NCBI GenBank assembly: GCA_017630395.1
Contig: JAGBVI010000050.1
Span: 1 to 43,614 of the forward strand
Direction of reading: 5' to 3'
Length of the DNA stretch: 43,614 nucleotides
Source: Paludibacteraceae bacterium
GTDB taxonomy: Bacteria; Bacteroidota; Bacteroidia; Bacteroidales; Paludibacteraceae
Shown here: positions 35,265 to 43,614 of the stretch, piece by piece
Layout of the letters: every line of letters begins with the position of its first letter
Position numbering within the stretch: position 1 is the first letter of the stretch
Translations under genes and position numbers: made by a program
Notes under the pieces: model-generated
Seen by the model: the letters and a program-made list of their open reading frames with translations, nothing else
Told to the model about the DNA's origin: nothing
Database searches by the model: none

Positions 35265-36107
35265 ATGAAAAGAGTAGCTATACAAGGAATTGCAGGGTCA
35301 TTCCATGACATCGCAACAAGAGAGTACTTCAAAGATGAAGAGATTGAAATTGTTCCATGCGAAACGTTCGCACAGGTTTTCCAAACTATGAAGTGCGATA
35401 CATCTCTGATTAGTTTAATAGCAATCGAAAATACCATTGCAGGAAGTTTACTTCAAAATCATCAGTTGTTAAAAAATAGCGGACTAAAAATAGCAGGAGA
35501 ACATAAACTTAGAATTAAACATAACTTAGTTGCCATTGCGGGGCAAAGTATTGAGGATATTAAAGAGGTCTATTCTCACCCGATAGCATTAATGCAATGT
35601 GGCGAATTTTTAGGACAAAACAAAGGAATAAAAGCAATTGAATATGACGATACCGCATCAAGTGCTAAAATGATTGCAGAGCTCAATGAAAGTGGGAAAG
35701 CTGCCATCTGCGGCGAAGAAGCTGCCAAAATCTACGGATTGGAAATTTTGGCCAAAGGAATTGAGACTAACAAACGTAATTTCACCCGTTTTTTGGTATT
35801 GGCAGACCCATGGATGGTGGACGATTTAAATCAAAAAAGACAACCTAACAAAGCAAGTTTGGCTTTTGTTCTACCGCATGAAGAGGGTAGTTTAGCTCAA
35901 GTACTTTCCATCCTCTCTTACTACAAAATGAACTTGACCAAAATTCAATCCATGCCTATAATTGGTCATGAATGGGAATACGAGTTTTTTGTAGATTTGC
36001 GTTTCGAAGATTATTTGCGCTTCAAACAATCATTAGATGCCATTGGACCACTAACCAAAGGATTGACAATTTTAGGGGAGTATCAAGAGGGCAGACAAAC
36101 TTTATAA
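35265..36107 (+). CDS. pheA: Prephenate dehydratase with ACT domain
   Basis: A 280-residue enzyme converting prephenate to phenylpyruvate, the committed step to phenylalanine. Motifs: IQGIAGSFH (6-14), the substrate-binding IENTIAGS (54-61) and NFTRFLVL (TRF at 174-176). A regulatory ACT domain (about 197-275) contains EEGSLAQVLSILS where Phe-binding family members have PGSL. The ESRP motif of Phe-inhibited enzymes reads IQSMP here, so feedback inhibition may be altered. There is no fused chorismate mutase; that activity lies in the next gene. Expression is controlled by the attenuator immediately upstream. Confidence 0.93.
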   Translation: MKRVAIQGIAGSFHDIATREYFKDEEIEIVPCETFAQVFQTMKCDTSLISLIAIENTIAGSLLQNHQLLKNSGLKIAGEHKLRIKHNLVAIAGQSIEDIKEVYSHPIALMQCGEFLGQNKGIKAIEYDDTASSAKMIAELNESGKAAICGEEAAKIYGLEILAKGIETNKRNFTRFLVLADPWMVDDLNQKRQPNKASLAFVLPHEEGSLAQVLSILSYYKMNLTKIQSMPIIGHEWEYEFFVDLRFEDYLRFKQSLDAIGPLTKGLTILGEYQEGRQTL

Positions 36108-36171
36108 CAAATTAAATTTTAAACAAATAGATAAAAATAAAAATAGTAATAACAATATAAAAAGGGATAAA

Positions 36172-37233
36172 ATGGATTTAGAAAAATTACAATTAACTGG
36201 AGTTGAAGAGAAACGTCCATTGGTGATAGCCGGCCCATGTAGTGCTGAGACAGAAGATCAAGTGATGGAAACTGCTAAAGAGTTATCAAAAAATGGTGTA
36301 AAGGTATTTCGTGCCGGAATTTGGAAACCAAGAACCAAACCGGGAGGATTTGAAGGAAATGGAGTTGTGGCATTGCCTTGGATGCAACAAGTAAAAAAAG
36401 AGACAGGAATGTTGACTGCAACAGAGGTTGCTACTGCTAAACATGTTGAAGAGGCTCTTAAATACGACATTGACCTACTATGGATTGGAGCCAGAACCAC
36501 TGCAGACCCATTTGCTGTACAAGAGATCGCAGACACACTAAAAGGAGTGGATATCCCTGTATTGATTAAAAACCCTGTTAACCCCGACTTAGAGTTGTGG
36601 ATTGGAGCTTTGCAACGATTAAATTTTGCCGGTATAAAACGTTTAGGAGCTATCCACAGAGGTTTTAGCTCTTACGACAAAAAATTATACAGAAACCTAC
36701 CACAATGGCATATCCCTATCGAGTTGCACAGACGTATTCCGGAATTGCCTATCATCTGCGACCCAAGTCATATTGCCGGAAGAAGAGACCTTATCGCCAC
36801 TCTTTGTCAACAAGCTATGGACCTACAATTTGACGGTTTGATTATTGAATCTCACTCAGACCCTGATCATGCTTGGAGTGATGCTTCTCAACAAGTTACC
36901 CCTGACGTATTATCATTGATTCTTAATAACTTAGTTATCAGAGAAACAAGTCAAACCACAGAAAACCTATCGGAACTAAGAAAACAAATCGATGAAATAG
37001 ACATAAATCTTACCGAAATTCTTGCTAAGCGAATGAGAATCTCTAAAGAGATTGGTATCTACAAAAAAGAGCATGATATGCCTATCCTTCAAACCAGCAG
37101 ATACGATGAAATCATCCATAAACGAGTTCAAGAGGGTATGGCAATGGAGATGGGAGAAGAGTTCTTAAAATCTATTTTTGAGGCTATTCACTCAGAATCT
37201 GTTCGTCAGCAAATGATGATTATCAACAAATAA
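36172..37233 (+). CDS. aroF: Bifunctional DAHP synthase / chorismate mutase
   Basis: A 353-residue fusion. The N-terminal part (about 1-260) is a type I-beta DAHP synthase with VIAGPCSAE, WKPRTKPGGFEG, the metal/PEP residues around IGARTTADPF, IKNPVNPD, and CDPSHIAGRR. The C-terminal part (about 262-353) is an AroQ chorismate mutase (LSELRKQIDEID, LAKRMRISKEIG, RYDEIIHKR). It thus catalyses both entry to the shikimate pathway and the branch toward Phe/Tyr. The mutase domain usually provides feedback control. It lies 64 bases after pheA with no terminator between, so the Phe attenuator likely governs both. Confidence 0.93.
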   Translation: MDLEKLQLTGVEEKRPLVIAGPCSAETEDQVMETAKELSKNGVKVFRAGIWKPRTKPGGFEGNGVVALPWMQQVKKETGMLTATEVATAKHVEEALKYDIDLLWIGARTTADPFAVQEIADTLKGVDIPVLIKNPVNPDLELWIGALQRLNFAGIKRLGAIHRGFSSYDKKLYRNLPQWHIPIELHRRIPELPIICDPSHIAGRRDLIATLCQQAMDLQFDGLIIESHSDPDHAWSDASQQVTPDVLSLILNNLVIRETSQTTENLSELRKQIDEIDINLTEILAKRMRISKEIGIYKKEHDMPILQTSRYDEIIHKRVQEGMAMEMGEEFLKSIFEAIHSESVRQQMMIINK

Positions 37234-37284
37234 TTCATCGAAAGGAATGAATCCATCCTTCTATTGATTGATGGTGTTATAAAA

Positions 37285-37333
37285 ACTAACCCTAATGTTT
37301 ATTCTCAGACATCAGGGTTAGTTATTTTTTTTC
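37285..37333 (+). terminator. Bidirectional terminator after the aromatic operon
   Basis: ACTAACCCTAATGT (37285-37298) pairs with ACATCAGGGTTAGT (37309-37322) with one mismatch, followed by A and eight T. On the minus strand the stem is followed by TTTTTAT, so it may also end transcripts of the convergent LD-carboxypeptidase gene. Confidence 0.85.
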
Positions 37334-37433
37334 TCATCAACTCCGGATTGACGTTACTTTTACCTCAACAAAAAATCAGTTGTAAGGCTACTTAAGCGAA
37401 TTTTAATGCCTTTCATTTTGTGAATTTTCAAGT

Positions 37434-37452
37434 TAGGAGAAGACTTCTCCTA
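37434..37452. repeat. Perfect short dyad over the LD-carboxypeptidase stop codon
   Basis: TAGGAGAAG and CTTCTCCTA are separated by one base and include the stop codon of the minus-strand gene. No T run follows on either strand; a weak terminator or chance dyad. Confidence 0.35.
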
Positions 37453-38364
37453 TTTATTCATCTCAATTATAACATTGTCACCGACAACAATATCCACGTT
37501 AGCACCTAAGATAAGAGGCATATTCTGACAACCATGACCTGCTGGAAAATCAAAAATCACAGGTATATTCCGGCTACCGACTGCCTCCAAAATTGCAGTT
37601 TCTAAATTATTTAACATAGAGGGGTCTGCTGCCACATCCGAAAATTCCCCAACAATCAAACCAGAAATCCGCTCAAAGACCCCTGCCAAACGAAGAGCCT
37701 GCAACATACGATCTACATGATACAGCGCTTCGGAAACATCTTCAATAAAGAGAACGGCGCCCTGTTTAATAGGATTGAAAGAGGTTCCTAACAATGCATA
37801 TAGCAGAGAAAGATTTCCTCCGACCAACTGTCCTGATGCTTTCCCTCTGCGGTTATAGCCGGAAGAGGGCAATGTATAAGTGAGTTTATTCCCAAACAAA
37901 GTCTCTTTTAAAGCCTCTACAGACTCTCTATTATTACCCTCATGCGCAATAGCCTTTGCCATAGCACCATGAATAGAGGCATACCCCTTCTGATTCAAAG
38001 CAGCATGCAACACCGTAATATCACTAAATCCAATCAACCATTTAGGATTTTTTCTAAAGAGGGTAAAATCAATTTTATCAATAATTCGCATCGTTCCATA
38101 TCCTCCTCTTGAACACAAAACAGCTGCTATAGTTGGATCATCCAACACCTTCTGAAGATCATCGCAACGCCACTTATCATAACCGGCAAAACGTCCGACC
38201 TTGGCTGTTGTGTACTCTCGTTTTTCGGGTCGCAAACCCCACGTCTTTAAGACCTCTATGGCTCCATCAACCAAATCAGCATCTATTGCACCTGCAGGAG
38301 ATACAATCGCCACTCTGTCACCTTTTTTTAAGAATGGAGGTAAAATCACATTATTCATTTTCAA
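37450..38364 (-). CDS. LD-carboxypeptidase, peptidase family S66
   Basis: A 304-residue serine peptidase of the LdcA/MccF family. The catalytic triad is visible at family positions: S114 in IGFSDIT, E208 in FIEDVSEA and H277 in AGHGCQN. The preceding CSRGGYGTMR is also conserved. LdcA removes the terminal D-alanine from murein tetrapeptides during wall recycling in the cytoplasm; MccF homologues instead cleave microcin C-type compounds. Length and lack of a signal peptide fit LdcA. A second ATG two codons downstream is possible. A family A repeat ends 20 bp upstream of its start. Confidence 0.9.
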   Translation of the reverse strand: MKMNNVILPPFLKKGDRVAIVSPAGAIDADLVDGAIEVLKTWGLRPEKREYTTAKVGRFAGYDKWRCDDLQKVLDDPTIAAVLCSRGGYGTMRIIDKIDFTLFRKNPKWLIGFSDITVLHAALNQKGYASIHGAMAKAIAHEGNNRESVEALKETLFGNKLTYTLPSSGYNRRGKASGQLVGGNLSLLYALLGTSFNPIKQGAVLFIEDVSEALYHVDRMLQALRLAGVFERISGLIVGEFSDVAADPSMLNNLETAILEAVGSRNIPVIFDFPAGHGCQNMPLILGANVDIVVGDNVIIEMNK

Positions 38365-38383
38365 TCAGAATTATTAGATATAT

Positions 38384-38546
38384 GATGGGGTCTAAAATTC
38401 ATTTTGCGGAATTTTTGAATTTATCTCGGTTAGATTACTAATTGAAAGTAAGAAATTTACCTAAAATAAATCAAAAGCACCCAAAGTGCATGACCCAACG
38501 ATTTATACGTTTTTAATTAAAAAACGGTGAATTTATAGAACTCACC
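38384..38546 (+). repeat. MITE-like repeat family A, copy 4 (internally shortened)
   Basis: Left end GATGGGGTCTAAAATTCATTTTG and right end GGTGAATTTATAGAACTCACC; the right terminus is perfect. The interior keeps GGAATTTTTGAATTTATCTCG and CGTTTTTAATTA, but about 30 bases are missing compared with copy 3. Flanking triplets do not match, so the target duplication is lost. Confidence 0.65.
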
Positions 38547-38561
38547 CAGTAATTAGAGTTT

Positions 38562-38599
38562 GCTAACCTAACTTCAAAAATTAAATTATCAAGGTTAGC
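38562..38599. repeat. Inverted repeat downstream of the lamin-tail protein gene
   Basis: GCTAACCT (38562-38569) and AGGTTAGC (38592-38599) could form a hairpin with a 22-base loop. No T run follows, so terminator function is doubtful. The remaining sequence of the 38365-38670 gap holds only the repeat above and nothing else recognised. Confidence 0.35.
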
Positions 38600-38670
38600 C
38601 CTAATAACTTTCTACAATATTCGTAAAAAAATACGACATCACAAAATTATTTAAAGCAATTTCTCCCCAA

Positions 38671-40428
38671 TCACCGTTCTGAAGTAACCAATACAACCCA
38701 TTTTTTTCGGATTACACTCCCCTTCTCATGAATCGCCTCCCACAACAAGACATAAGGGGCAGAAGGTAACACCCTGCCGGCATCATCTCTTCCATCCCAA
38801 ACAATCTCACCCTCGTTGGGAAACAAAAGATGATCGGCAAGAATTTTGACACAATAACCGGAAAGCGAATAGATACGGATGGTTACAAAATAACCCACAT
38901 CATCCAATCGGTATCGCAATCTAAAATGTTGCGACTCATCATAATAGGGGAAGCAGTATTCAGACGATTCAAAACTAAGCACATCGACAGACTCCGCCGA
39001 AGAGGCATTAGCATACCCCGGAGTTCCATACCCCACACTTCCTGCAGAAGACACCCAATGATTCGACTCCCAATCAACCCTTTCCAACGATACACCCTTA
39101 CCCTTGTTGGCCAACAACTCTGAATGCATCGAAACATCGTAATAAAAATTATCAATTACCAAACTATCCTCGCTTCTAAAGAGGACAATACAACCGTCTT
39201 CATTTCGCAAACTTGGCATTGAGTTCAATAAGATAAAAGCCGAAGGATCTTGACAATCAAAATAGTTACAAACACCTTCCACCTCATCCGTAATCAATTT
39301 ATACTCACCGGGGAAGATAAACAAAGGCTCCGTTGACAACTTTTTAGATGAGTAGATAGACGAATCAGCCGCCTTTCGAGTAGAGAAACGCAAAGTAGAA
39401 AGGTCGATAATTTTATTGCTATTGTTATAGATTTCCGCATATTCACTTCCACCGGAAACTGGATTAAACAAGACTTCTGAAAATAAAAGGTCGCCGGGAG
39501 CCACACTATCCGGGATGGCAAAATAGAGTGTGGTATCATTCATTGCATTACCGGCCATATCTACGCAATTGGAAACAGATAATCCGTAACGAACCCCCTG
39601 TTCTAAACGTTCGTGCAAAAGAATAGATAAAGTATTGCACTGCGAATTCCAATAAGACTCATAATACGAGAGATTCTGCAACTCATACGAAAAAGCACCG
39701 CAATCAATCCGCTCACTCAATTGCAAGATAATTGAAGAGTCTGAAATAGAGAATTTTTCGACTTTAGGAGCAATGAAATCCGAAAGTGCAGTCCCATCAA
39801 TATATAAATCATCAAAATAAAACTTATCCGAATTAGTTTTGGAATATTTGCAATAAATTCCGGAAAAGAAAGAATTTTCAAACATCGTATCTTTCACCAC
39901 AAACTCCTCTGTAAAAGAGATTTCGTCATTTAGTCTGGAATAGACTCTCCACTCTCCCTCTTCCGAGCGTATCACTTTAAGAGAAAGAGAGATGGAAGAA
40001 CGATCCAATCGATCCTCAATACTTCTGCCTAAAATTTTGGTAGAACCATTGCTCATTCTGTACAACAATATTTGTCGGTTAGTATTTCCGACTTGCAGAA
40101 AATAGCCATTCAACGCCTCTGATAAAACAGGAGAGTCACTGCAGAGAAAAAAACGCGTATAATTAGAGCTCGAAGGACGAAATTGCAACTCCATTGATAA
40201 ACTCCACTCTGCATTATTCATGGCAGTAGAGGGAAACGCCACATAACTCTTTCCCAACTTATCCGGGTCATTTAATTGCAACCTATTATCCTCTGAAATA
40301 AGGAACCGCGAACAATCTCCCGTCCACTCCAAAGGGATAGAATTTTCAGAAAAAGAGTTAGAAATAGAAGAAAAAGAACAAAGCGGAAACAATAATCCCG
40401 CAAAAACAGATAAAAATTTTCGTTTCAT
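38671..40428 (-). CDS. Secreted lamin-tail-domain protein with FlgD-like C-terminus
   Basis: A 585-residue exported protein with a signal peptide (residues 1-20). The N-terminal part (about 25-215) looks like a beta-sandwich of the concanavalin/LamG sort. A short Ig-like region follows (about 220-310). A lamin-tail domain (about 315-465) begins GDLLFSEVLFNPVSGGSEYAEIYN, the hallmark start of this fold. The last 90 residues contain WDGRDDAGRVLPSAPYVLLWEA, a FlgD/FN3-like module seen at the C-terminus of many Bacteroidetes surface proteins. Probably a surface or extracellular adhesion/structural protein; no enzyme motif. Promoter: TTTG (40505-40502) and TAAATTTG (40481-40474), 20 bases apart. 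Confidence 0.7.
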   Translation of the reverse strand: MKRKFLSVFAGLLFPLCSFSSISNSFSENSIPLEWTGDCSRFLISEDNRLQLNDPDKLGKSYVAFPSTAMNNAEWSLSMELQFRPSSSNYTRFFLCSDSPVLSEALNGYFLQVGNTNRQILLYRMSNGSTKILGRSIEDRLDRSSISLSLKVIRSEEGEWRVYSRLNDEISFTEEFVVKDTMFENSFFSGIYCKYSKTNSDKFYFDDLYIDGTALSDFIAPKVEKFSISDSSIILQLSERIDCGAFSYELQNLSYYESYWNSQCNTLSILLHERLEQGVRYGLSVSNCVDMAGNAMNDTTLYFAIPDSVAPGDLLFSEVLFNPVSGGSEYAEIYNNSNKIIDLSTLRFSTRKAADSSIYSSKKLSTEPLFIFPGEYKLITDEVEGVCNYFDCQDPSAFILLNSMPSLRNEDGCIVLFRSEDSLVIDNFYYDVSMHSELLANKGKGVSLERVDWESNHWVSSAGSVGYGTPGYANASSAESVDVLSFESSEYCFPYYDESQHFRLRYRLDDVGYFVTIRIYSLSGYCVKILADHLLFPNEGEIVWDGRDDAGRVLPSAPYVLLWEAIHEKGSVIRKKWVVLVTSER

Positions 40429-40454
40429 TTTACGTTAAGTTAATAGTTTATAAA

Positions 40455-40505
40455 TATCTTTGCAAACGATATGCAAATTTAATGCAAAATATAAGGTTAA
40501 ACAAA
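40455..40505. promoter_or_regulatory. Divergent overlapping promoters of asd and the lamin-tail gene
   Basis: Plus strand: TATCTTTG at 40455-40462, placing the asd start site near 40469 with a leader of about 60 bases. Minus strand: -33 TTTG at 40505-40502 and -7 TAAATTTG at 40481-40474, spacing 20. The two promoters overlap back to back, so polymerase binding at one may hinder the other. Confidence 0.55.
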
Positions 40506-40528
40506 ATAGTAAATAAAAATTTTTAGAA

Positions 40529-41539
40529 ATGAAAGTAGCAATTGTTGGAGCAAGCGGTGCCGTAGGTCAAGAATTTCTACGTGTATTGGCAGAAAGAAAC
40601 TTTCCGTTAGACGAGTTGGTATTGTTCGGGTCATCAAGAAGTGCCGGAACCGAATATGAGTTCAAAGGGAAAAAATGTGTTGTAAAAGAATTAAAACACG
40701 GCGATGATTTCAAAGACATTGACATCGTATTCACCTCTGCAGGAGCAGGAATTTCTAAAGAATATGCTGCCGACATTACGAAATATGGAGCAGTAATGAT
40801 AGACAATTCAAGTGCATTCCGCATGGATGATGATGTACCTTTGGTTGTGCCTGAGTGCAATGCAGCAGACGCATTGAATCGTCCAAGAGGAATCATTGCC
40901 AATCCAAATTGTACTACTATTATGATGGTAGTTGCCCTTCAGCCATTAGAAAATATCAGTCATATCAAGCGCATTCACGTTGCAAGTTACCAAGCTGCAA
41001 GTGGTGCCGGAGCTGCAGCCATGGCAGAGTTGGAACAACAATACCGCGAAGTGTTGGACGACAAACCTGTAACAGTTGAGAAATTTGCTTACCAATTGGC
41101 CTACAACGTAATCCCTCAGATTGACGTATTTACTGATAACGGCTACACCAAAGAGGAGATGAAGATGTTTAATGAAACAAAGAAAATCATGCATAGTGAT
41201 GTTAATTGCTCTGCAATGTGTGTTCGCGTTCCCTCTCTTCGCTCCCACTCAGAGTCTATTTGGATTGAAACTGAAAAACCTATCAGCGTAGAAGAAGCAA
41301 GAGAAGCTTTTGAAAAATTTGAAGGAGTTCAATTGATGGACGATCCTGCCAATAAGAAATATCCTATGCCACTATTCTTGGCCGGAACGGACGATATTTA
41401 TGTAGGACGTATTCGCAAAGATTTAGCTAACGAAAATGGCTTAACATTCTGGATTGTGGGAGACCAAATTAAGAAAGGTGCAGCCCTAAATGCAGTTCAA
41501 ATTGCTGAATACTTGATTAAAGTTGGTAATGTAAAATAA
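40529..41539 (+). CDS. asd: Aspartate-semialdehyde dehydrogenase
   Basis: A 336-residue NADPH-dependent enzyme making aspartate semialdehyde for lysine, meso-diaminopimelate, threonine and methionine. NADP loop GASGAVG (7-13), catalytic Cys128 in NPNCTT, the substrate loop [13 protein letters not shown] and the conserved [12 protein letters not shown] containing the active-site His. Full length. It supplies diaminopimelate for MurE, though it is not linked to the dcw cluster. Single-gene unit with its own promoter and terminator. Confidence 0.96.
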   Translation: MKVAIVGASGAVGQEFLRVLAERNFPLDELVLFGSSRSAGTEYEFKGKKCVVKELKHGDDFKDIDIVFTSAGAGISKEYAADITKYGAVMIDNSSAFRMDDDVPLVVPECNAADALNRPRGIIANPNCTTIMMVVALQPLENISHIKRIHVASYQAASGAGAAAMAELEQQYREVLDDKPVTVEKFAYQLAYNVIPQIDVFTDNGYTKEEMKMFNETKKIMHSDVNCSAMCVRVPSLRSHSESIWIETEKPISVEEAREAFEKFEGVQLMDDPANKKYPMPLFLAGTDDIYVGRIRKDLANENGLTFWIVGDQIKKGAALNAVQIAEYLIKVGNVK

Positions 41540-41580
41540 TAAGATAAAATCAATTACGAACGATTTTTATATAGGCAACA

Positions 41581-41612
41581 AAGCCCTGCATCATAACGAC
41601 GCAGGGCTTTTG
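41581..41612 (+). terminator. Terminator of asd
   Basis: AAGCCCTGC (41581-41589) pairs perfectly with GCAGGGCTT (41601-41609), and TTTTG follows overlapping the stem. A G/C-rich nine-pair stem just after the asd stop. Confidence 0.75.
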
Positions 41613-41761
41613 TATTGGGAATCAACCATCTACCTATCAATTTTTAAACCGGCTACATACATATTATAATTAATAGATTGATATTCACATATAGCCACAA
41701 CCCAACCACAGGATCTTCTTTCTTAAGGTTTATTTCAAAACCGTTACCTCAGACACAACTT

Positions 41762-42466
41762 TCAAAAATTCATATAGAACGAAACGGCATTCATCCCTAA
41801 TCCGAAATCAAATTCCGGATTAAAACTCAACGATGAAGCATTATGCTGCCTCACAAGACGCTTACAGCCACGAGTCCCTTTTATCGTATTTACAAGTCCG
41901 GTCGCTAAAAGCGGATAACTTGTCAGGCGCAATCCCGAAGCGACTATGTACCAAGGTATATCTCCCGTGAAAACACCAACCATAACAGTTCCCGAACTTA
42001 AAACTCGACAGACTGCACTCCAGACTATTAGTTTTTTACCTTTTTCTCTTTTCGCTTGATACATTTGAAAATCGTTCCAATCGGCTCCCATAATCCTTTG
42101 GGCATATTTAATTGACAATTCAGTACCTCCTGAAGACAAACCGGACTTTGAATCTTTGTCATAAATCAAACTCGGCACTGTCATCACTGACGAAGGGTTG
42201 ATAAGAATATCTTGTGATTGAAACGATGTTTTCACACCGAAAACATCCTTCTCTCCATTTTGATATTTTATCATAAAAATATCATCTTTTTCCTCCACGA
42301 ATGTAGGTCCATTCAGATTAGATAATCTTTTGTATTTAATGTTTTCCACACCTACTTCTACAAGTTTACACTCTATTTCATCGCCATTTTGCATGACAAT
42401 CACATCTTGTCCAACAGCTGATAATGAGCATAATACAGAAATAATAGAGAGCAATATCTTTTTCAT
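41762..42466 (-). CDS. Secreted protein of unknown function, paralogue of the next gene
   Basis: A 234-residue protein with a signal peptide (residues 1-19, ending SAVGQ). A compact N-terminal domain (about 20-80; DVIVMQNGDEIECKLVEVG, IKYKRLSNLNGP, DDIFMIKYQNGEKDV) is closely similar to that of the neighbouring gene. Further on, a hydrophobic pair of segments (about 148-195) may be membrane spans, and the C-terminus ends in strand-like GLGMNAVSFYMNF with a final Phe. No enzyme motif and no lipoprotein cysteine. It follows its paralogue by three bases, so they form an operon. I do not recognise a function. Confidence 0.6.
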   Translation of the reverse strand: MKKILLSIISVLCSLSAVGQDVIVMQNGDEIECKLVEVGVENIKYKRLSNLNGPTFVEEKDDIFMIKYQNGEKDVFGVKTSFQSQDILINPSSVMTVPSLIYDKDSKSGLSSGGTELSIKYAQRIMGADWNDFQMYQAKREKGKKLIVWSAVCRVLSSGTVMVGVFTGDIPWYIVASGLRLTSYPLLATGLVNTIKGTRGCKRLVRQHNASSLSFNPEFDFGLGMNAVSFYMNF

Positions 42467-42469
42467 ATT

Positions 42470-43273
42470 TTAGAATGTTACTGCAAATGCGATATTATTA
42501 CCATTTGAATTAATACTAAACTCAGGCACAGCCATACCGGTGTTCTTTTTGCCATTTTCATACGCTTCAATATACTTGTCAACTATTTGAGTAGCATTTT
42601 TGTGACCACGCTTATGCACTCTTCTTCCAATAAAAAAAGTTGGAGTACCAATGGTAAAAAAGACTGCCGAAATAAACGAGGTATAAACAAATCCATTTGC
42701 CCTAAGATCGCGTTTATAAAGGCTCACACCAGGTATTACTGTAACTGCAATACCCGTCAATCCTGCAATAGCCATTGGAGCGCCAACATTAGTCAAATTT
42801 TCACCTACTCTTGATTCTTCTCTTGCTTTCTTAAAATCAAGCCAATCATGGCTTAGCAAATCCATCGCTTGCTCTTCCGGCAACATATTTCCCCATTTGA
42901 TTAGACCAGACTCTCTTTTCCCTTTTGTTGTATATTTTAAGTAAGTATGAGAAATGGGGGTAGGCTCTTCATATATATATTCATAAGAATCTACATCATT
43001 CACATTAGTAGAGATAGCTGAAGGCTCTGATGTTGGAGAGCTATGAGCAATCACATCCTTTTCGCCATTCTCATACTTAATCATGAAAATGTCGGATTTC
43101 TTTTCAGAAAAAGCAGGACCATCCAAATTTACCCAACGTTTGTACTTCACCTCATTTTTACTAACCTCCAAAATTCTACATTGTAGTTCATCTCCATTTC
43201 GTTTGACAATGATGTCTTGAGCAGACAGATTAAAGACCACGCACATTGTCAATAAAAAAATTAGTTTTTTCAT
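42470..43273 (-). CDS. Secreted protein of unknown function, first of a tandem paralogue pair
   Basis: A 267-residue protein with a signal peptide (residues 1-18, ending LSAQ). The N-terminal domain (about 19-78) shares IV.RNGDE..C...EV...KYKR..NL.GP.F..K.DIFMIKY.NGEKDV with the downstream paralogue. A central linker (80-115) follows, then two hydrophobic stretches (about 165-215), and a C-terminus NNIAFAVTF ending in Phe, as in outer membrane proteins. Likely envelope-associated. Promoter: TATCTTTG (43395-43388, minus) with TTTG (43416-43413) 17 bases upstream. A perfect 14-pair hairpin sits in the leader. Confidence 0.6.
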   Translation of the reverse strand: MKKLIFLLTMCVVFNLSAQDIIVKRNGDELQCRILEVSKNEVKYKRWVNLDGPAFSEKKSDIFMIKYENGEKDVIAHSSPTSEPSAISTNVNDVDSYEYIYEEPTPISHTYLKYTTKGKRESGLIKWGNMLPEEQAMDLLSHDWLDFKKAREESRVGENLTNVGAPMAIAGLTGIAVTVIPGVSLYKRDLRANGFVYTSFISAVFFTIGTPTFFIGRRVHKRGHKNATQIVDKYIEAYENGKKNTGMAVPEFSINSNGNNIAFAVTF

Positions 43274-43346
43274 TCTTACATTTGTTTAATTATAAAAAAA
43301 ATTTTTCCTCTCGGTAGCTCTAACTACCAAGGGGGTATTTAAGCGA

Positions 43347-43380
43347 ATGAGTTTTTTTTGTGATAGCAAAAAAAACTCAT
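43347..43380 (-). promoter_or_regulatory. Perfect 14 bp hairpin in the 5' leader of the paralogue operon
   Basis: ATGAGTTTTTTTTG (43347-43360) and CAAAAAAAACTCAT (43367-43380) are exact inverted complements with a six-base loop. It begins a few bases after the predicted start site, so the mRNA would begin with this hairpin. A second small hairpin (GGTAG/CTACC) lies closer to the gene. Could stabilise the message or regulate it. Confidence 0.5.
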
Positions 43381-43479
43381 GTCTTTACAAAGATATGAGC
43401 GAATTTAATTTTCAAATTATTTCACCTATACAACTGACTATCAGAAATATTCAAACAAAACAAATTATTCAATAAACTT

Positions 43480-43614
43480 AGAAGCTGTTTAAATTTTATT
43501 AAAAAAAATTAGAGTTTCACTCTCTTATTTTCGGCATCTTTGAGATTCTTTTTAACCTATTTTTATTCTCCTTTTTTGATAATAGTCCACTATTTTCTGC
43601 AAAAGAAGACTAAA
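43480..43614 (+). mobile_element. MITE-like repeat family B, copy running off the window
   Basis: From GAAGCTGTTTAAATTTTATT (43481), preceded by TTA, the sequence follows 15684-15757 and then 15960-16018 almost base for base, without the family A insertion. The right terminus lies beyond the window. It serves as the empty-site reference for the nested insertion. Confidence 0.65.

Overview
This window looks like chromosomal DNA of an AT-rich member of the Bacteroidetes, most likely order Bacteroidales. The evidence is: Bacteroidetes-type promoter boxes (TAnnTTTG) ahead of several genes with no clear Shine-Dalgarno sequences; a cellulase ending in a type IX secretion sorting domain; a GlsA/GlsB-like acyl-amino-acid lipid gene pair; a ParE with the EGDSASGS motif; and a complete mraZ-to-ftsZ division and cell-wall cluster. 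I cannot name a genus from sequence alone.

Layout. 1-104 is the C-terminal end of an ISL3-type transposase cut by the window edge, followed by a probable minus-strand structured RNA (about 196-432) with a strong terminator. 834-1031 is a copy of a roughly 196 bp MITE-like repeat (family A), sitting 12 bp before a two-gene RloA/RloB (AbiL-like) putative anti-phage module (1044-3033). 3340-8333 is an export operon: a TolC-type outer membrane channel, a HlyD-type adaptor and two ABC-2 permeases, with no ATPase subunit in the window. 8402-15322 (minus strand) holds a GH9 cellulase, rpiB, parE and a PagL-like lipid A deacylase. 15323-16246 is a gene-free mosaic of two small repeat families, with one element inserted inside the other.

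16247-31280 (minus strand) is the dcw cluster: mraZ, rsmH, ftsL-like, ftsI, murE, mraY, murD, ftsW, murG, murC, ftsQ, ftsA, ftsZ. Genes are closely packed or nearly touching and read toward ftsZ, with a promoter plus two MraZ boxes at the start and a terminator at the end. Divergent from it lie glsA-like and glsB-like acyltransferase genes (31487-33308). Then come ybaK and an outer membrane beta-barrel gene on the minus strand, and a decayed RHS/YD-repeat fragment.

35062-37233 is an aromatic amino acid unit: a promoter, a Phe/Tyr-rich leader peptide, an antiterminator/terminator pair, then prephenate dehydratase and a DAHP synthase-chorismate mutase fusion. This is a textbook-style attenuator and is the most striking regulatory feature here. 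The remainder holds an LD-carboxypeptidase, a secreted lamin-tail-domain protein, asd, and a tandem pair of paralogous secreted proteins of unknown function. The window ends inside another copy of repeat family B, which shows the empty site of the nested insertion seen at 15.7 kb.

No tRNA, rRNA or CRISPR array was recognised. All assignments were made by reading motifs; no database search was run.
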